34,627 nucleotides of DNA from Burkholderiales bacterium. Lineage in GTDB: Bacteria; Pseudomonadota; Gammaproteobacteria; Burkholderiales; Ga0077523. The translations under genes and the position numbers were made by a program. The notes beneath the pieces were generated by a model. The model was not told the DNA's origin, did not search any database, and worked only from the letters and a program-made list of their open reading frames with translations. Position 1 is the first letter of the stretch. Each line of letters opens with the position of its first letter. The DNA lies in assembly GCA_019747905.1 (NCBI GenBank), contig JAIEQG010000051.1, positions 1 to 34,627 of the forward strand, read 5' to 3'. This document shows positions 7,642 to 16,798 of the stretch, one piece after another.

Positions 7642-8931
7642 CTAGGCGTGCTCGTAGTCCCAGGTCACGTCGCCGCACAGCACGCGCACCGTGCCCTTGA
7701 CACGCAGGCTCATGGACAGCGTCACGCAAGGGCGGGCGCCGGCGAGCGACAAGTAGGGTCGTGAGACCTGCACCCGGCCCGGGTGTTCGAGCGCGCGGCG
7801 GAAGTACGGCCGGCGCGACCAGTTGGCACCGTCGGCATCCCCGAGCGGATTGAAGCGGCCGTCGGTGCGGTCGGAGCGGCCGGGAGGAGTCAGGTTGGGG
7901 CCGAGCTGGATGCCGTTCTCGTCGAGCACGAAGCAGCGCTCGGTGTCGGGCAGTTCCAGCATGCCATTGCAGGCTGCGTGGGCCGGCATGCCGCTTTCCA
8001 TGAGGCTGGCAGCATAGCCGAGCGCATTCTGGTACGGCGCGATCTCGCGCCGGTACGCATCCATCTGCGGCCGCACGTGCGCGCGAAACTCTTCCCACAG
8101 ATTTTCGAAGGTACCGTGAGAGACCTGCGGATCGGGGACCGTCGTAGCGGGGTGCCCGAACAGGTAGCCCTGGACGAAGTCGGCATCGCAGTCCATGGCG
8201 AGCACGGCTTCGTCGCGGGTTTCGACGCCTTCCATGACCACCAGGGCGCCGGCCTCGTGCAGCAGCGACACGATGCCCGGGAGCACCCGCCGCACGCCGG
8301 GATCCCGTGCGCCCTGGGACACCATGTGCCGGTCGAGCTTCACGATGTCCGGGCGCAGGCTCCAGACGCGGTCGAAGTTGGAGTGGCCGGCGCCGAAGTC
8401 GTCGAGGGCGATGAGGCACCCCTTGGAGCGGTAGAAGGCGACGGCTTCGTGGAGGGCAGCTTCATCGGAGACCGACTGCTCCAGCATCTCGACCACCAGC
8501 CGCCGGCCGGCGAAGCCACGGGCGTCCAGCAGGTCGCGCAGGTAGGTGCCGCGCTGGGGGCTCTGGATGAAGACTTCCGGGTGGACGTTGACGAACAGCC
8601 AGTCGGTCGGCCTACCGAGGGCCTGGAAGTTCTCCAGGTGCACCGCGCAGGCGAGGCGGTCGAGCAGCAGCCGCTCGGCGAAGCTGCGGGGTGTCGCGAG
8701 CAGCTGGTGAGGGGCCACGGGCTCGCGGGCCGGATTAAGCCCCCTCAGCAGGGCCTCGAATCCCACGATCCGGCCGTGGGCAAGACTGAAGATCGGCTGA
8801 AAGTGACTCTGCAGGTCGAAACGCTGGTAGCGGCCCGTGGTCCACGGACCGCCGGTCCGGGACACCAGCCGCTCTACGGCGGCGAAATCGCAGGTCGAAG
8901 GCCAATCGCCTGGGACGGCGAGATTGTTCAT
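7642..8931 (-). CDS. EAL-domain c-di-GMP phosphodiesterase with C-terminal PDC/Cache-like sensor domain
   Basis: This 429-aa protein should hydrolyse cyclic di-GMP to pGpG. The EAL domain spans about residues 35-270. All expected catalytic and metal residues are visible: E59 in FEALLRG, N115 in NVHPE, E148, D177-D178 in ALDDFGAG, K198 in VKLDR, E234 in EGVET and Q254 in QGYLFG. Residues about 285-425 resemble a PDC/Cache ligand-binding fold (FVLDENGIQLGPN, then WSRRPYFRRAL, then VTLSMSL). No membrane helix or signal peptide is seen, so this sensor would be cytoplasmic, which is less usual for Cache domains. The downstream neighbour ybbP converges on it; upstream lies the divergent typA. EAL activity is well supported, the sensor assignment moderately. 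Confidence 0.9.
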   Translation of the reverse strand: MNNLAVPGDWPSTCDFAAVERLVSRTGGPWTTGRYQRFDLQSHFQPIFSLAHGRIVGFEALLRGLNPAREPVAPHQLLATPRSFAERLLLDRLACAVHLENFQALGRPTDWLFVNVHPEVFIQSPQRGTYLRDLLDARGFAGRRLVVEMLEQSVSDEAALHEAVAFYRSKGCLIALDDFGAGHSNFDRVWSLRPDIVKLDRHMVSQGARDPGVRRVLPGIVSLLHEAGALVVMEGVETRDEAVLAMDCDADFVQGYLFGHPATTVPDPQVSHGTFENLWEEFRAHVRPQMDAYRREIAPYQNALGYAASLMESGMPAHAACNGMLELPDTERCFVLDENGIQLGPNLTPPGRSDRTDGRFNPLGDADGANWSRRPYFRRALEHPGRVQVSRPYLSLAGARPCVTLSMSLRVKGTVRVLCGDVTWDYEHA

Positions 8932-9102
8932 GCTGGTTGTTCAGTGCGTAGCCCCGGGCGGTCCGCACGCAAGGAGCAGGCCGACGGCTGCAATCAAGCC
9001 CCGGCTATGCCGGGCCTTTCCGGATTCCGGGCCGCGGCGGCGGGGCGGGGGCGGCCGGGGCGCAAATTCCCTTGTGCAGTGCAACGCAAGCAACAGTTGC
9101 AG

Positions 9103-9111
9103 TGCTAGAAT
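9103..9111 (+). promoter_or_regulatory. Extended -10 promoter of typA
   Basis: TGC followed by TAGAAT (hexamer 9106-9111) matches the extended -10 pattern TGnTATAAT with one mismatch. It lies 30 bases ahead of the GTG start of typA, leaving a leader of about 24 bases that includes a run of T and the GGGAG ribosome-binding site at 9128-9132. No good -35 is seen at the expected distance, as is common for extended -10 promoters. Confidence 0.5.
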
Positions 9112-9141
9112 GTACGACTTTTTTTTCGGGAGTCCGCCCCC

Positions 9142-10968
<1,827 letters not shown>

Positions 10969-11000
10969 TCGGGCATCGCGCGGCTCTGCTGGACCCCTAC

Positions 11001-11107
11001 CTCCTTCACCACGAAGGGCACGAAGGGCACGAAGGAAGTGCACACGAAGGTATTGTTGCCTTCCTTCGTGCTCCTTTGTGTCCTTAGTGTCCTTCGTGGT
11101 GAAGGAG
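11001..11107. repeat. CACGAAGG-type inverted-repeat element
   Basis: The outer arms CTCCTTCACCACGAAGG (11001-11017) and CCTTCGTGGTGAAGGAG (11091-11107) are a perfect 17-bp inverted repeat. Reading inward, both arms continue with roughly 9-bp periodic CACGAAGGG / CACTAAGGA / CACAAAGGA motifs, so the element is two inverted copies of a short-period sequence that could fold into a long stem. It lies between typA and rmuC and may end typA transcripts. Similar CACGAAGG-type elements occur in many bacterial genomes; their function is not settled. Confidence 0.85.
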
Positions 11108-11146
11108 GGGCGGTACTTGCAGACGGTGCCGCGCCGGTAGCGGCGC

Positions 11147-11152
11147 TATACT
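11147..11152 (+). promoter_or_regulatory. -10 box immediately before rmuC (leaderless mRNA candidate)
   Basis: TATACT (5 of 6 to consensus) ends 7 bases before the rmuC ATG at 11160, so transcription would start at or next to the A of the start codon. No Shine-Dalgarno fits in the short interval. The nearest -35-like TTGCAG (11117-11122) is about 24 bases away, too far for a standard spacer, so the promoter is plausible but unproven. Confidence 0.4.
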
Positions 11153-11159
11153 CCGTCGC

Positions 11160-12638
11160 ATGAGTTTCGCATTGCCCGATCTGATCCTCCTCGCCGTCGC
11201 GGGGTTGATGTTCGCCGCGGTGGTGATGCTGGTTGCGCGCATGGTCACCATCTCGCGCGCGCAGGCCGAGCTTGCGGTGCGCGTGACCGAGCTGCTCGAG
11301 GCGAAGCATCTGTCGATGCTGAAGGACCTGAACAGCGGCCTCAATACGCTCGCCGATCGATTGTCCGGCACGGGTGGCGAGAATTCCGAGCGCATCCGTG
11401 CCGCTGTCGACCAGCAGCTGCGCAGCACGCGCGAGGCCCTGGTGGCGCTGCAACTGTCGCAGAGCCAGGACATGGCAGCCAATCGCGAACAGCTCCTGGG
11501 CCGCGTCGGCGAGATTCGCAGCGACATCCTGGAAAAGGCGCTCGGCGCGCTGGCTGAACAGGCGAAGAGCCAGGCGGAGGCCCTGCAAGAGAGCGTCCGA
11601 TCGCTGACGCAGCAGTTGAACGACCAGGCCAAGAGCCAGTCGGAGGTGCTGCAGGACAGCGTCCGCTCGCTCGCGTTGCAGTTGACCGGCAGCATCGAAG
11701 CGCTTACCCGCACCGCCGATGCGCGGCTCGCCGAGATCCAGGGCAAGGTCAACGAGCGACTCGAGGAGGGCTTCCGCAAGACCAACGAAACGTTCGTGAG
11801 CGTGATGGAGCGCCTGGCCACCATCGACGAAGCGCAGAAGAAGATCGATGGCCTCACCACCAATGTCGTGAGCCTGCAGGAACTGCTTGGCGACAAGCGT
11901 TCGCGCGGGGCTTTCGGTGAAGTGCAGCTCGAGGCCCTGGTGCGCAACATCCTGCCGCCCTCGGCTTACGAGTTCCAGGTGACCTTGTCGAACGGCAACC
12001 GGGCCGACTGCCTGTTGCGGCTGCCGGAACCCACCGGAGCTGTCGTGGTCGATTCCAAGTTCCCCCTGGAAAACTACCATCGCATGTTCGAAGCGGGCCT
12101 GAACGACATCGAGCGCGTGACGATCCAACGCCAGTTTCGCGCGGACGTGCGCAAGCACGTGGACGACATCGCGGCACGCTACGTCGTGCCGGGCGAAACG
12201 TCCGAGGGGGCGGTGATGTTCATTCCGGCGGAGGCGGTGTTCGCCGAGATCCACGCACGGCACTCCGAAGTCGTCGACCACGCCATGCAACAGCGGGTGT
12301 GGATCGTGTCGCCCACGACCATGATGGCCGTGCTGAACACGGCGCGCGCGGTGATCAAGGACGTCGAGACGCGCCGCCAGGTGCACGTGATCAAGGATGA
12401 ACTGGGCAAGCTCGGCAAGGATTTCGCGCGTTTCGAGCAGCGCATGAAGAAGCTGGCGGACCATATCCGCCAGGCCCACGACGACGCCCAGCAGGTGCAG
12501 ATCAGCAGCGACAAGATCGTGCGGCGTTTCACGCAGATCGAGAAGGTCGAGCTGGATGCGCCCGCTGACATGGCGCGGCTCGAGCAGGCGATGGACGTAC
12601 ACGACGCGGAGGCGGACGTTTCCTCGGCCGAGCGCTGA
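11160..12638 (+). CDS. rmuC: DNA recombination protein RmuC
   Basis: This 492-aa protein belongs to the RmuC family, which limits inversions and rearrangements at short inverted repeats and carries a nuclease-like core. An N-terminal membrane anchor (about 5-28) is followed by a long coiled coil (30-240). The conserved RmuC core begins near LGDKRSRGAFGEVQLE and includes VVDSKFPLENY. Within the coiled coil a roughly 24-residue unit is duplicated in tandem (QAKSQAEALQESVRSL, then QAKSQSEVLQDSVRSL). The start is the first ATG (11160), with no Shine-Dalgarno and a -10 box directly upstream. The stop overlaps the mtfA start (TGATG). Confidence 0.93.
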   Translation: MSFALPDLILLAVAGLMFAAVVMLVARMVTISRAQAELAVRVTELLEAKHLSMLKDLNSGLNTLADRLSGTGGENSERIRAAVDQQLRSTREALVALQLSQSQDMAANREQLLGRVGEIRSDILEKALGALAEQAKSQAEALQESVRSLTQQLNDQAKSQSEVLQDSVRSLALQLTGSIEALTRTADARLAEIQGKVNERLEEGFRKTNETFVSVMERLATIDEAQKKIDGLTTNVVSLQELLGDKRSRGAFGEVQLEALVRNILPPSAYEFQVTLSNGNRADCLLRLPEPTGAVVVDSKFPLENYHRMFEAGLNDIERVTIQRQFRADVRKHVDDIAARYVVPGETSEGAVMFIPAEAVFAEIHARHSEVVDHAMQQRVWIVSPTTMMAVLNTARAVIKDVETRRQVHVIKDELGKLGKDFARFEQRMKKLADHIRQAHDDAQQVQISSDKIVRRFTQIEKVELDAPADMARLEQAMDVHDAEADVSSAER

Positions 12639-13417
12639 TGGCATGGAGCCTCAAGCAGTGGCGGCGTGACCGGGTGCTCGCGCGGAACCGCCTCGACGAC
12701 GAGCTCTGGAGCGAAGCCGTCGAACGGTTCTCGTTCACGCGCAACCTGCGAATCGAGGAGTTGAGGCGCCTGCGCGAGGTCGTCACGCTGTTCCTCGAGG
12801 ACAAGGCCTTTTCTGCGGCCGGTGGTCTGGCGCTCACCGATGCCATGCGGCTCGACGTCGCAATCCAGGCGTGCATCCTGATCCTCAACCTCGATCTCGA
12901 GTCGTACTCGAGCTGGACCGAGATCATCGTCTATCCGGATGAGTTCGTTCCCGGCCACACTTTCACCGATGAATTCGGAGTCGTGCATCACGACCGCGGC
13001 CCGCTCGCCGGCGAAGCGTGGCTTCAAGGTCCGGTGGTGCTGTCGTGGGCGGATGTTGAGCGCTCGGGCGAGGACGATGGCGTGAACGTGGTGATCCACG
13101 AGTTCGCCCACAAGCTCGACATGCTGAACGGCGATGCCAACGGCTTCCCGCCGCTGCACAAGGGCATGAAGCGCGAGGACTGGAGCCTCGCGTTCGAAGC
13201 GGCGTACACCGACTTCTGTGCCCGCGTCGATGCGGACGAGTACACCGAGATCGATCCCTATGCGTCCGAGTCGCCCGGCGAGTTCTTCGCGGTGCTGAGC
13301 GAGGCGTTCTTCGAGATTCCGCACGCCGTATCGGGCAGCTATCCTGCCGTCTACGATCAGCTGCGGCAGTTCTATCGGCAGGATCCCCTGGCGCGCCTGG
13401 GCGCGCGAGCCCATTGA
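12638..13417 (+). CDS. mtfA: MtfA-type zinc metallopeptidase (Mlc titration factor A family)
   Basis: This 259-aa cytosolic protein has the gluzincin motif HEFAH (H154, E155, H158) followed by KLDMLNGDANG, and the downstream ESPGEFFAVLSEAFFE segment that supplies the third zinc ligand region. In enterobacteria MtfA binds the repressor Mlc and so affects ptsG expression; in betaproteobacteria the partner is unknown. The length is normal. It is translationally coupled to rmuC through TGATG at 12636-12640, and the secretin-like gene follows 11 bases after its stop, so the three probably form one transcript. Confidence 0.92.
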   Translation: MAWSLKQWRRDRVLARNRLDDELWSEAVERFSFTRNLRIEELRRLREVVTLFLEDKAFSAAGGLALTDAMRLDVAIQACILILNLDLESYSSWTEIIVYPDEFVPGHTFTDEFGVVHHDRGPLAGEAWLQGPVVLSWADVERSGEDDGVNVVIHEFAHKLDMLNGDANGFPPLHKGMKREDWSLAFEAAYTDFCARVDADEYTEIDPYASESPGEFFAVLSEAFFEIPHAVSGSYPAVYDQLRQFYRQDPLARLGARAH

Positions 13418-13428
13418 CGGAGGTTGCC

Positions 13429-14274
13429 ATGCCCCGTGTCGCGAAGATTCTCGTTGCCGTCGCTGCTCTGTGGTGCGCGGTGGCGTCGGCGCAGCAATCG
13501 GTTCTCGAAGTGATCGATCTCAAGTATCGCAACGCCCAGGAGGTCCTGCCGATCCTGCAGCCCTTCGTCGCGAAGGACGGATCGATCAGTGCCCTCAACA
13601 ACCAGCTCATCGTGCGCACCACCCCGCAGAATCTGGCGGAGCTGCACAAGATCCTCGACAGCATCGACAAGCGGCCGCGACGGCTGATCATCACGGTGTC
13701 GCAGGATGTCGACCTGTCGGCGAAGAAGAGCGGTGCGTCGGTATCGGGGACCATCGGTGGCGACAATGCATCGGTGACGCTGCCACGCAAGCCGGGCGCC
13801 GGCGGCCAGGGCGCGAGCGTCTCCAGCGGGCGGGCCGAGGCGAAGGTCTACAACAGTCAATCGGCGGGCGCCGAGCGAGGCGGCCAGACCGTGCAGGTAC
13901 TCGAGGGCAACACGGCGTTCATCCGGGTGGGGCAATCCGTGCCCATCACCACCCGACAGCGAGTGGGCCCCGTGGTGACCGAATCGACCCAGTATCGTGA
14001 TGCCACCTCAGGCTTCTACGCGCGGCCTCGCACCAACGGCGATCGAGTGACCATCGAGATCGCGGGCAATCGCGACCAGTTCACGAACCCTGCCACAGGT
14101 GCTGCCAACATCCAGCGTTTCGACACGGTCGTGTCGGGGCGCCTCGGCGAATGGATCGAGCTCGGGGGCTCCACGCAGGCGCGTGAATTCGACGAGAGCG
14201 GCATCACCTATCGCAGTTCGGAGGCGCGGCGGGACGAACGGCGGTTGTATCTCAAGGTGGAGGATCTTCCTTGA
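13429..14274 (+). CDS. Short secretin-like periplasmic protein (NolW/N-domain plus partial secretin core)
   Basis: This 281-aa exported protein has a signal peptide MPRVAKILVAVAALWCAVAS. Residues about 25-95 fit a secretin N-domain of NolW type (VIDLKYRNAQEVLPILQPFV, then LIVRTTPQNLAELHKILDSID). After a Gly/Ser-rich linker, residues 150-275 resemble the amphipathic beta part of secretins (VQVLEGNTAFIRVGQSVPI, and later TVVSGRLGEWIELGG). It is far shorter than a true secretin (500-700 aa) and lacks room for a full outer-membrane barrel. The start is the ATG at 13429 after ACGGAGG; an in-frame TTG at 13414 is less likely. No type II/III or pilus genes are nearby, so the role is unknown. Confidence 0.75.
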   Translation: MPRVAKILVAVAALWCAVASAQQSVLEVIDLKYRNAQEVLPILQPFVAKDGSISALNNQLIVRTTPQNLAELHKILDSIDKRPRRLIITVSQDVDLSAKKSGASVSGTIGGDNASVTLPRKPGAGGQGASVSSGRAEAKVYNSQSAGAERGGQTVQVLEGNTAFIRVGQSVPITTRQRVGPVVTESTQYRDATSGFYARPRTNGDRVTIEIAGNRDQFTNPATGAANIQRFDTVVSGRLGEWIELGGSTQAREFDESGITYRSSEARRDERRLYLKVEDLP

Positions 14275-14334
14275 GGCACGCCTGGCAGGACGCGGTCGAT
14301 TGCGCCGGGATCGCGGTGGTTCGCTTCTCAAACG

Positions 14335-14366
14335 CAACGGGCGGCTGATTTCTCAGCCGCCCGTTG
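14335..14366. terminator. Bidirectional hairpin terminator
   Basis: CAACGGGCGGCTGA (14335-14348) pairs perfectly with TCAGCCGCCCGTTG (14353-14366) around a TTTC loop. It lies between two convergent genes (the secretin-like gene ends at 14274, the small minus gene at 14411), the usual place for a shared terminator. No long T-run follows on either strand, so termination strength is uncertain. Confidence 0.6.
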
Positions 14367-14410
14367 TGTCGATTCCGCCTGCTACGTACAGCCGGAACCA
14401 TAGGTACCGG

Positions 14411-14656
14411 CTACATCACCCGCAAGTTGCGGTTGACATCCTGATACTCGGCCAGGTGTCCGGTGCGATCCAGCATAGGTTCGAGTTCGTCGAGGATGTC
14501 GTCCAATTCACTCTCGAGCCACATCTGGTCGGTCGGGCTGGCGTCCTGTACCCGGCCCTGGCGCAGCAGGGCCACCAGATAGGCGGCGCCCTTGACAATG
14601 GCGAGCAGGCGTGCGGCGTCTTCGGTGACGGGGTCGTGAGGGGCGGCTGTGTTCAT
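14411..14656 (-). CDS. Small conserved-looking hypothetical protein (81 aa)
   Basis: I do not recognise this protein. It is 81 aa, acidic and probably helical (AARLLAIVKGAAYLVALL, then ESELDDILDELEPMLDRTG), without cysteines, signal peptide or clear membrane helix. It is likely a real gene: an AGGAG sits 7 bases before the ATG on the minus strand, a hairpin terminator follows it, and it has its own leader with a strong hairpin (14682-14724). It is a single-gene unit between two plus-strand transcripts. The YLVALLRQGR and LDELEPML segments suggest a small soluble helical bundle. Function unknown. Confidence 0.65.
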   Translation of the reverse strand: MNTAAPHDPVTEDAARLLAIVKGAAYLVALLRQGRVQDASPTDQMWLESELDDILDELEPMLDRTGHLAEYQDVNRNLRVM

Positions 14657-14681
14657 GCGTTGTCTCCTGGTTTACCGGGCG

Positions 14682-14724
14682 AAAAGTCGGCCGCGGGCGC
14701 ATGGGATCACGCGGCCCGACTTTT
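14682..14724. terminator. Hairpin with flanking T-runs in the leader of the 81-aa gene
   Basis: AAAAGTCGG-CCGCG pairs with CGCGG-C-CCGACTTTT, one base bulged, so the stem is followed by a short T-run on both strands. On the minus strand it lies between any upstream start site and the ribosome-binding site of the 81-aa gene. It could be an attenuator, or the terminator of a short leader transcript. It could also block antisense transcripts from entering the yjdF region. Confidence 0.5.
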
Positions 14725-14883
14725 GTATAGATAAATGCGTTGGTGCCGAGTGCCCCTGCATGGGTAACGGCGGCTCGAGATGCCGGCCGGGTCTCGATGC
14801 CGGCTTGTTGCACCGGGTATCCGCACGCTCGGCGAGCGGTCAGGTATCCTCGCTCCGTTCTCCTCGCCGGACTCCACCCCGCA

Positions 14884-15504
14884 TTGAACGCAGCTCGCCT
14901 CCATCTCGGGTTGCTCGCCAGCTTCGCGGCGATCCTCGCCTGGTCTGCCTGGCACCCCAAGGACGGCTTCATCTGGTTCCTCGAATCCGTCCCGGCCATC
15001 GTCGGTGCGATCGTGCTGGTGGCGATCTACCGGAAGACCAGGCTCACGACTCTGGTCTATGGGCTCATCTGGCTGCACGCCATCGTGCTCGTCGTGGGCG
15101 GGCACTACACCTACGCCGAGATGCCGCTCTTCAACTGGATCCGCGACACTTTCGACCTTTCGCGCAACTACTACGATCGGGTCGGCCACGTGATGCAGGG
15201 CTTCGTGCCGGCCATGATCGCCCTCGAGATCCTCCTGCGGCAGCGTGTCGTTACGGGGCGACGCTGGCTTTTCTTTCTGGTCACGTGTATTTGTCTCGCC
15301 ATCAGCGCCTTCTACGAGTTCATCGAATGGTGGGTGGCAATCGCATCGGGCGAGGCAGCGGATGCCTTTCTCGCAACCCAGGGCGACGTCTGGGATACCC
15401 AGTGGGACATGTTTCTGGCCTTCGTCGGCGCGATGGCGTCGCAACTGGTGCTGGGCGCACTGCACGACCGGCAATTGGCGGCGTTCGGGGTGCGGCGTGA
15501 GTGA
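14884..15504 (+). CDS. YjdF-type (DUF2238) inner-membrane protein
   Basis: This 206-aa polytopic membrane protein of the DUF2238/YjdF family has about six helices. Diagnostic segments are LAWSAWHPKDGFIWFLE near the N-terminus, GHYTYAEMPLFNW in the middle, and FYEFIEWW with GDVWDTQWDM towards the C-terminus. The start is unclear: the TTG at 14884 gives the best family-like N-terminus, and no upstream ATG in the frame looks right. The family has no established biochemical role. It overlaps the next gene (SoxC-like) by 8 bases if that begins at GTG 15497, so it heads an apparent four-gene operon running to 18549. Confidence 0.85.
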   Translation: MNAARLHLGLLASFAAILAWSAWHPKDGFIWFLESVPAIVGAIVLVAIYRKTRLTTLVYGLIWLHAIVLVVGGHYTYAEMPLFNWIRDTFDLSRNYYDRVGHVMQGFVPAMIALEILLRQRVVTGRRWLFFLVTCICLAISAFYEFIEWWVAIASGEAADAFLATQGDVWDTQWDMFLAFVGAMASQLVLGALHDRQLAAFGVRRE

Positions 15505-16798
15505 AACGCTGATGGCCTGGCCCCGCTTCGACGCAGCGAGCGACGACACGCCCGCAGCGGGAGGCGGGTTGCTGACGCGCCGGGCGTTCTTGAAGGGCGC
15601 GGCGGCATTGGGTGCCGGTGCGGCGATCTCCGTCGAGGCAGCCGATGCCCACCTCACCGGCGCGTTGCCCTCGCAGAAAGCGCCCGGGCGGTCATTCAGC
15701 GGCTACGGACAACCGTCTGCTTTCGAGAAGGACGTGCAGCGGACCATCGTGGAGCTCTACGGCGCAACCGCACCCGGCAACGGGCAGTCCTTCACGCCGT
15801 TGCACCTGCTGCGCGGAATCATCACACCGTCGGGCCTGCATTTCGAACGGCACCACCATGGCGTGGCCGAGATCGATCCGAAGCAACACCGGCTGTTCGT
15901 GCACGGACTCGTGAAGCACCCGCTCAAGTTCACCGTCGATCGCCTGCTGCGCTACCCGATGGTGACCCGGACGCTGTTCCTCGAATGCGCGCGCAACAGC
16001 TCCCGCAACGCGCAGCCCGAACCGGTGCAGGCGACCTGCGGCGAGCTTCATGGACTGGTCTCGTGCAGCGAGTGGACCGGCGTGCCGCTTGGGATCCTGC
16101 TCGAGGAGGCGGGCATCGACGCGAAAGCGAAATGGGTGGTGGCCCAGGGCGCAGATGCCGCTTCCCTGACCCGTTCGATCCCGATCGATCCGGCGATGGA
16201 CGACGCGATTGTCGCCCTGTGGCAGAACGGCGAGCGGTTGCGGCCGGAGCAGGGCTACCCCATGCGCCTGGTGTTGCCGGGTCTCGAGTCCTGCATCGGC
16301 GTGAAGTGGTTGCACCGGGTCAAGGTGACCGACGTGCCGGCGTACTCCCGTGAGGAAGTGGCGGAAGGCGCCGATCTGCTGCCGGAAGGCAAGTCGCGGT
16401 TGTTTCACTTCGCGATGGGCGTCAAGTCCGTCATCACCCAGCCCTCACCGGGCTGGTCGCTGCACGGGCGCGGATTCTACGAGATCGCGGGCCTCGCCTG
16501 GTCCGGAGCGGACCGCATCGCCAAGGTGGAGATCTCGGCCGACGGCGGCAAGACCTGGGCACCCGCGGAGCTGCAGGAGCCGGTCCTCTCGAAGTCCTTT
16601 ACGCGCTTTCGGCTGGCGTGGAACTGGAACGGCGCGCCTGCGGTCTTGATGAGTCGTGCGACCGATCAACGGGGCCAGACGCAACCTGCCCGTACCGCCT
16701 GGCTGCAGCAGTACGGTGCGGGCCAGCGCCGGCACTACAACGCGGTGCAGGCCTGGCAAGTCGAGAGCGATGGCACCTTGCGCAATGTTCATCTTTAG
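15497..16798 (+). CDS. SoxC-like sulfane/sulfite dehydrogenase, molybdenum cofactor subunit
   Basis: This protein is 433 aa from GTG 15497, or 428 aa from ATG 15512; the GTG gives MSETLMAWPRFD and overlaps the yjdF stop. A Tat signal (LTRRAFLKG) sends the folded molybdoenzyme to the periplasm. The molybdopterin domain carries the expected Moco-ligand cysteine in FLECARNS, where SoxC/sulfite oxidases more often have ECAGN or ECGAN. The Mo-binding dimerisation domain follows (SVITQPSPGWSLHGRG, then GLAWSGADRIAKVEIS). It closely follows the SoxC pattern to the end. It should oxidise sulfite or protein-bound sulfane sulfur and pass electrons to the cytochrome encoded next. No soxXYZAB genes are present here. 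Confidence 0.88.
   Translation: MSETLMAWPRFDAASDDTPAAGGGLLTRRAFLKGAAALGAGAAISVEAADAHLTGALPSQKAPGRSFSGYGQPSAFEKDVQRTIVELYGATAPGNGQSFTPLHLLRGIITPSGLHFERHHHGVAEIDPKQHRLFVHGLVKHPLKFTVDRLLRYPMVTRTLFLECARNSSRNAQPEPVQATCGELHGLVSCSEWTGVPLGILLEEAGIDAKAKWVVAQGADAASLTRSIPIDPAMDDAIVALWQNGERLRPEQGYPMRLVLPGLESCIGVKWLHRVKVTDVPAYSREEVAEGADLLPEGKSRLFHFAMGVKSVITQPSPGWSLHGRGFYEIAGLAWSGADRIAKVEISADGGKTWAPAELQEPVLSKSFTRFRLAWNWNGAPAVLMSRATDQRGQTQPARTAWLQQYGAGQRRHYNAVQAWQVESDGTLRNVHL

Noticed and set aside
9000..9014. Terminator at CCCGGC-TAT-GCCGGG upstream of typA
   Set aside because: The stem is only 6 bp and lies upstream of both divergent genes (EAL gene and typA), where no transcript needs to end. It may be part of a repeat but I cannot support that.
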